A stretch of 64,000 nucleotides of DNA from Elusimicrobia bacterium GWC2_64_44 (lineage in GTDB: Bacteria; Elusimicrobiota; Elusimicrobia; Elusimicrobiales; UBA9959), in contig MGUG01000007.1 in assembly GCA_001799845.1 (NCBI GenBank), positions 59,943-123,942 on the forward strand. The letters run 5' to 3'. A program made the position numbers and the translations under genes. The notes beneath the pieces are model-generated. The model saw only the letters and a list, made by a program, of their open reading frames with translations. It was not told where the DNA came from and did no database searches. Below, piece after piece: positions 60,122 to 64,000 of the stretch (position 1 is the first letter of the stretch; each line of letters begins with the position of its first letter).

Positions 60122-61120
60122 CTATTTCTTCTTCTGCGCCGCGGCCTTCGCGGCGGCTTTCTCGGCGGCTTTCTCGGCGGCGAGGCGGGCCTTCTCGGCG
60201 GCGGCGAGGGTCTTCTCAACTTTCGACAGCAGGGCTTTGCCCTCCTCGTGGCCGGGGCTGCCTTTCAGCAGCTCCAGCAGGTAGCCGCGCGCGGCCGCGG
60301 CGTCCTTGTTCTTGTAGGCCGAGTCCCCGGCCATCCAGAACAGGTCCGCCTGGTCGGCGAAGGCGCCCGCCCCGGCGGCGGCGGCGGCGCGCGCCAGCAG
60401 GGCCTGCGCCGCGGGATAGTCCTTAAGCTCGTACTTGATGCGCCCTTCGGCGTAATCGGCCAGGAAGGCCCCGGGCGCGCCCTTGGTGCGCAGCTCGGCG
60501 AGGGCGGCGGCGGGGTCCTGCTTGTTCTTCCAGCGGGCCAGGGCCAGGTTCTCCAGCAGCACCGCGTCGTCGGCGCCGTCGCGGCGCAGCGCCTCGTACT
60601 CGCGCACGGCGCCGGGATAGTCCCCGGCGCTGTAGTAGAGCTTGGCCAGGAGCATGCGGACCTCGGCGTCACCGGGGAAATTGTTCAGGAAGCGCCGGTA
60701 TTCCTGCGCCGCGAAATCGTAGAGGCCCACGGCCTGGTACATGACGCCCAGATAATAGAAGGCACGGGGGTCGGCCAGGCCCAGCGCGCGGGCGCGCTCC
60801 AGGTCGGCGATGGCCTCCACGTAGCGGGTAGTTCCCAGCTGGAACTTGAGGCGGCCGGACTCGTCGAGGGCCTTGATATCGTTAGGATTCTGCGCCACCG
60901 CCTTGGCCAGCTCTTCGAGGCGGCGCTCGGCGCGCGCGGCCTGCATGAAATCCCCCCTGTCGCGGGGGAACTCCGGCAGCGGCCCGCGGCCGCGCGCCAG
61001 TAAAATGTAGAGCGCCGCCAGCAGGATGATAAGACCCAGGCCGAGCGGCGCTCCGTAGGAGTTGATCAGTTTTTTGAGGGCGTCCTTCAATACGGGACGC
61101 TGCTCATAACTCACCTTCAT
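60122..61120 (-). CDS. Membrane-anchored TPR protein
   Basis: 332 residues. A short N-terminus is followed by a membrane helix at about 29-46 (LGLGLIILLAALYILLA), then TPR helix pairs from ~60 to ~300 (IADLERARALGLADPRAFYYLGVMYQAVG, AAQEYRRFLNNFPGDAEVRMLLAKLYYSAGDYPGAVREYEAL). A Lys/Ala/Glu-rich coiled tail ends KAAAKAAAQKKK. It overlaps the end of the S1 gene by 17 nt, so it is translated from the S1-plsC-cmk transcript. The role is unknown; an assembly scaffold is plausible. Confidence 0.82.
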   Translation of the reverse strand: MKVSYEQRPVLKDALKKLINSYGAPLGLGLIILLAALYILLARGRGPLPEFPRDRGDFMQAARAERRLEELAKAVAQNPNDIKALDESGRLKFQLGTTRYVEAIADLERARALGLADPRAFYYLGVMYQAVGLYDFAAQEYRRFLNNFPGDAEVRMLLAKLYYSAGDYPGAVREYEALRRDGADDAVLLENLALARWKNKQDPAAALAELRTKGAPGAFLADYAEGRIKYELKDYPAAQALLARAAAAAGAGAFADQADLFWMAGDSAYKNKDAAAARGYLLELLKGSPGHEEGKALLSKVEKTLAAAEKARLAAEKAAEKAAAKAAAQKKK

Positions 61121-62297
61121 CCTCCGAATTCTCGAGCAGGATCTGCCCGAGCGTCAGCGACGGCGCCCCCTTCAGGTACTGCGCCATGCGCTTGCGGTCC
61201 TCCTGCTCCTCGGCTTTGCGCACCGAAAGGACCAGGCGGAAATTGGTGGAATTGATGGCGACCACGATGCCGTTGAGTTCGGCCCCTTCCTTGGGCGCGC
61301 CCTCGGCGCCGTAATCCTCGGCGGAGACCCAGCCCTCGGTGTGCTCGCCGATCTTGACCACCGCGCCCTCGGGGGCGACGGAGACCACCTTGGCCTTGAC
61401 GCGCGCGAAGCGGGCGAAGCGGCGCTTGAGCATGTCCACGGGGTTGGCCATCAGCTGCTTGAGGCCGAATTCTATCTTCTCGCCCGCCTTGTCCACGGCG
61501 AGCACCTTGCACTTCACGCGCTGGCCGCGCTTGTAGGTCTTCAGCGCTTCCTTGGGGTCTTTCCAGGCCACGTCCTCGGCGCGCACCACGCCCTCTATGC
61601 CCTGGAACCGCACCAGCAGGGAATCCTCGGTCACCTTGGAGACCACGCCGCGCACCACGCCGCCGGGGGCCACCTCGGCCAGCACTTCGCCGCGGCGCAG
61701 CTTCTCGTCCTCTTCCAGCACCTGCCGGCGGGAGACCACCACCTTGCGGTCGCGCTCGTTGAAGTCGGTGATATAGAATTTGATCTTGGCGTTCGGCGGC
61801 AGGTAATGCTTGTGCGCGCCGCCCAGCTCGGAGAGGGACAGCGGCATGAACGCGCGCATCCCGGCGATATCGACGATATAGCCGCCCTTCACGAGCTCGG
61901 TGACCTTGCCCTTCACCCTTTCCTTGGCCTCGAAAAGTTTCTTCGTCAGTTCCCAGGCGGCGCGCTCGCGGGCGCGGCGGTGGGACAGGATCGTGTAGCG
62001 GCCCTCGCCGCCCTTCTTGTCGAGCACGGCCTGCACTTCGTCGCCGGCGACGGGGGTCTTCTCGTCCTGGAACTCTACGAGCGGGATGGCGCCCTCTTTC
62101 TTCTCGCCTATGTCCACCAGCACCAGGTCAGCCGTGACCTGGACCACTTTCACGGAAACTATCCCGCGGGACTGGATCTTCTCCGAGACTTTCTCCTCGG
62201 CCTTCAGCAGGTCCGCCATCGAAAGTTCTTCGTCTCCGGCCGGCTCAGGCTTCTGCGCGTTCTCCTGGTCGGGGTTGGGGGTCTGGTTAATTTCCAT
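61104..62297 (-). CDS. rpsA: Ribosomal protein S1-like, four S1 domains
   Basis: 397 residues. After an acidic N-terminal tail (about 1-45) come four S1 RNA-binding domains: residues ~48-110 (VSVKVVQVTADLVLVDIGEKKEGAIPLVEF), ~120-195 (VKGKVTELVKGGYIVDIAGMRAFMP), ~210-285 and ~300-370. This is shorter than the six-domain E. coli S1 but usual in several phyla. The cmk-plsC-rpsA order seen here is conserved in many bacteria, which supports the S1 call. Role: mRNA binding on the 30S subunit. Confidence 0.9.
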   Translation of the reverse strand: MEINQTPNPDQENAQKPEPAGDEELSMADLLKAEEKVSEKIQSRGIVSVKVVQVTADLVLVDIGEKKEGAIPLVEFQDEKTPVAGDEVQAVLDKKGGEGRYTILSHRRARERAAWELTKKLFEAKERVKGKVTELVKGGYIVDIAGMRAFMPLSLSELGGAHKHYLPPNAKIKFYITDFNERDRKVVVSRRQVLEEDEKLRRGEVLAEVAPGGVVRGVVSKVTEDSLLVRFQGIEGVVRAEDVAWKDPKEALKTYKRGQRVKCKVLAVDKAGEKIEFGLKQLMANPVDMLKRRFARFARVKAKVVSVAPEGAVVKIGEHTEGWVSAEDYGAEGAPKEGAELNGIVVAINSTNFRLVLSVRKAEEQEDRKRMAQYLKGAPSLTLGQILLENSEDEGEL

Positions 62298-62301
62298 GTG
62301 G

Positions 62302-62928
62302 CTACTGCTCCTCTGTTATCGAAAAGATATCGGACATCACAGCTTCTGAAAATCTGGCGTAGGCGGCCTTCAGGTCGCCGTCCGGCGGCGGCTCGAAAGT
62401 CCGGACAGAACCGTATTTAATAGTTATTTTACCTAATTTTGAGAAATTTTCGCTGTTAAATATGCGGGCGGCCAGCACCGGAGTGCCCGCCTTGTGGGCC
62501 ATCAGCGCCACTCCCGGCTTGGGTTTCAGCTTGCGGCCCTTGGCGCGCGTACCCTCGGGGAAGATGACCAGGCAGCCCCCGCGCTTCAGCGCGGTCAGGC
62601 AGCCGCGCAGGGCCCCCAGGTCCCCGCCTTCCCTGACCCGGTCGACGGGGATGGCCCCCCAGCGGGGCAGGAAGTAGCTCAGCGGGAATATGGAGAACAG
62701 CTCTTTCTTGGCGATGATATTGGGCAGGCGGACCAGGGCCAGGTAAGAGAGCAGGGCGGGCGGGTCCGCGTTGGAAAGGTGATTGCAGGCGACGATCAGC
62801 GGGCCCGTGGGCGGGATATTTTCCAGCCCCTCCACCCGGATGCGGTTGAAGAGCCTGAAGAAAGTGCGGAAGAACAGGTAGACCAGCAGCAGCAGGACGG
62901 GGCGTTCTTTGTGAGGTTCGGCCGGCAT
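62302..62928 (-). CDS. plsC: 1-acyl-sn-glycerol-3-phosphate acyltransferase
   Basis: 208 residues. Acylates lysophosphatidate, the product of PlsY, to phosphatidate at the inner membrane. The HX4D motif is NHLSNADPP, the substrate-binding motif is FPEGTRAKG, and IPVDR lies between them. One hydrophobic N-terminal segment (VLLLLVYLFFRTFF). The start overlaps the cmk stop by one base, and S1 follows 4 nt after its stop. Confidence 0.94.
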   Translation of the reverse strand: MPAEPHKERPVLLLLVYLFFRTFFRLFNRIRVEGLENIPPTGPLIVACNHLSNADPPALLSYLALVRLPNIIAKKELFSIFPLSYFLPRWGAIPVDRVREGGDLGALRGCLTALKRGGCLVIFPEGTRAKGRKLKPKPGVALMAHKAGTPVLAARIFNSENFSKLGKITIKYGSVRTFEPPPDGDLKAAYARFSEAVMSDIFSITEEQ

Positions 62929-63614
62929 CAGTATTTTTTGGTAGCGAGGTTGAAGAGGTCCACGATGGCGGCCACCACCTGGTCGCGCGGCAGCTCGGTG
63001 GAATCCACGTAACTGGCGTCGTCGGCTTTTCTGAGCGGGTTGACCGCCCGGCCGGAATCCTGCGCGTCGCGCTTCTTTATGAAATCCAGGATCTCGTCGT
63101 AGTCGGCGGGCAGGCCCTGCCCGCGCAGCTGGCCCACGCGGCGTTTGGCGCGGGCCGCCGCGGAGGCGTCGAGGTAGATCTTAAGTTCGGCGTCGGGGAA
63201 GACGTTGGTGCCGATGTCGCGGCCCTCCATCACCACGCCGCCGCGCAGCCCGGCCTGGCGCTGCATCTCCTTCATGAAGAGCCGCACGCCGGGCAGGCGC
63301 GCGATGGCGGAAGAGGCCTTGCTGACGCGCTCCTCCACCAGCTCCAGTTCCAGCTTGCGCCCGTCGAGGAGGATGTCCGCCTCGGGGCCGGAGCCCTTGG
63401 GGAATTCCCAGCGCAGCGAGAGGGCCAGCTTCACCAGCCCGCCGTCGCTCTCCAGGTCCTGGCCCCGCTCGAGGGCCTGCCAGGCCAGGGCCCGGTACAT
63501 CTTGCCGGTGCTGATAAAGCGGTAGCCAACGCGCGCGGCCACCAGCTTGCCGACGGTGGATTTGCCGACGCCCGCCGGGCCGTCGATGGCTATGACGATG
63601 CCGTCCGGCCTCAT
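62928..63614 (-). CDS. cmk: Cytidylate kinase
   Basis: 228 residues. Phosphorylates CMP and dCMP. P-loop AIDGPAGVGKSTVGKLVA, then YRFISTGKMYRALAWQAL, the CMP-binding GVVMEGRDIGTNVFPDAELKIYLDA, and the end DDASYVDSTELPRDQVV. Length and motifs are normal for bacterial Cmk. Start and stop overlap the neighbouring genes by one base, giving tight coupling. Confidence 0.96.
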   Translation of the reverse strand: MRPDGIVIAIDGPAGVGKSTVGKLVAARVGYRFISTGKMYRALAWQALERGQDLESDGGLVKLALSLRWEFPKGSGPEADILLDGRKLELELVEERVSKASSAIARLPGVRLFMKEMQRQAGLRGGVVMEGRDIGTNVFPDAELKIYLDASAAARAKRRVGQLRGQGLPADYDEILDFIKKRDAQDSGRAVNPLRKADDASYVDSTELPRDQVVAAIVDLFNLATKKY

Positions 63615-64000
63615 CAGCGGGCCGCCGCCACTTTATTGGGCAGGTTGGCGGAGTTGTCCATCCCCATCTTGCGCAGCGGGCGCACCCACTTGGTGAAATT
63701 GGACGGCTTCAGGGAATACTCGTGCACCAGGCGCACTACCTCGCTGATGGGCTGGTAGCTCTCCCAGTTAAGCCTGAGGATGCGCACGCCGGCGTCCTCC
63801 ATCTCCTCGATGAACTCGTAATAGTTCTCCTGCAGGCTCTTGAGGTAATAGGGGTCGATGCTCTTCTCCATGTTGCGGCCGCGGGACTTGATGCGGGCGA
63901 TGGAGGTCTCGACGCGGCAGTCGAGGAAGATCATCAGCTGCGGGAACACCATCTCGCGCAGGACCATGTTGTCGAACAGGTCCAGGTAGGTGTTGTAGTC
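63614..64000 (-). CDS. Deoxynucleoside kinase family protein (5' end outside window)
   Basis: 128 C-terminal residues are visible; the frame stays open to the window edge (DYNTYLDLFDNMV). LMIFLDCRVETSIARIKSRGRNMEKSIDPYYLKSLQENYYEFIEEM is the LID/RxRxxE region of deoxyadenosine/deoxyguanosine kinases, which phosphorylate deoxynucleosides. The P-loop would lie outside the window. An atypical C-terminal extension (KPSNFTKWVRPLRKMG) follows. Base specificity cannot be judged from this part. Confidence 0.85.
   Translation of the reverse strand, partial: DYNTYLDLFDNMVLREMVFPQLMIFLDCRVETSIARIKSRGRNMEKSIDPYYLKSLQENYYEFIEEMEDAGVRILRLNWESYQPISEVVRLVHEYSLKPSNFTKWVRPLRKMGMDNSANLPNKVAAAR

Overview
This is a 64 kb high-GC bacterial chromosome segment. 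The organism has a Gram-negative envelope: there are outer-membrane barrels ending in Phe, lipoproteins with lipoboxes, and a periplasmic glucan synthase. ATA isoleucine codons are frequent despite the high GC. Gene content (GGGtGRT protein with its scaffold partner, PilZ, KTSC, large TPR/propeller proteins) fits a free-living member of the Elusimicrobiota or a neighbouring phylum. That placement is inference from style and content, because no rRNA or standard phylogenetic marker lies in the window.

0-11 kb: 3' end of a Uup-type ABC-F gene; a KTSC protein and an RNase HI with a C-terminal hybrid-binding-like domain; a lipoprotein followed by a NodI/NodJ-type ABC exporter and a Nudix hydrolase; a Y-family polymerase on the minus strand; a lipoprotein aldo/keto reductase; aspartate kinase; a large unrecognised membrane protein. 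11-20 kb: an MDR oxidoreductase and a complete kdpFABCDE potassium-uptake operon, including the 27-residue kdpF. 20-22.5 kb (minus strand): GGGtGRT protein with its Fe-S scaffold-like partner, and uppP. 22.5-33 kb: a 2,924-residue cyclic beta-1,2-glucan synthase (NdvB type) and a convergent ABC-F protein with an unusual leader. 33-49.5 kb: transketolase; a lower-GC DUF4143 ATPase; miaB-pilZ; an overlapping miaA-hflX-plsY-BFN-HU-merR operon; tRNA-Pro(GGG); a secreted serpin; a divergent copper-chaperone/PerR-AhpC peroxide module; an MGDG-type glycosyltransferase; tRNA-Pro(CGG); acyP; a group-2-like sigma factor; apt.

49.5-56 kb is the least ordinary part. It holds a candidate structured RNA before tRNA-Arg(CCT), and a porin gene with a TTGACATA-type promoter and a 5' leader of seven consecutive hairpins. 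A second barrel gene follows. Then comes a small winged-helix-like protein gene preceded by six CATAT motifs, five of them in register with the DNA helix and the sixth three turns further on. Last is about 1.2 kb of T-poor, repeat-rich sequence without credible genes. The same TTGACATAT word occurs at the porin promoter and at the promoter of the winged-helix gene. This suggests an undescribed local regulator/operator system; an iteron-like origin is the main alternative.

56-64 kb (minus strand): a HEAT-repeat protein with an AKPA tandem repeat; a 942-residue fusion of zinc metallopeptidase, beta-propeller and outer-membrane barrel; a TPR protein; and the conserved S1-plsC-cmk cluster next to a truncated deoxynucleoside kinase.

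Several genes (the DUF4143 ATPase, the glycosyltransferase, the second barrel, plsY and probably the Y-family polymerase) have a -10 element only 6-7 nt before the start codon, which implies leaderless transcription. All positions, pairings and matches were worked out by eye; no database search or folding program was run.
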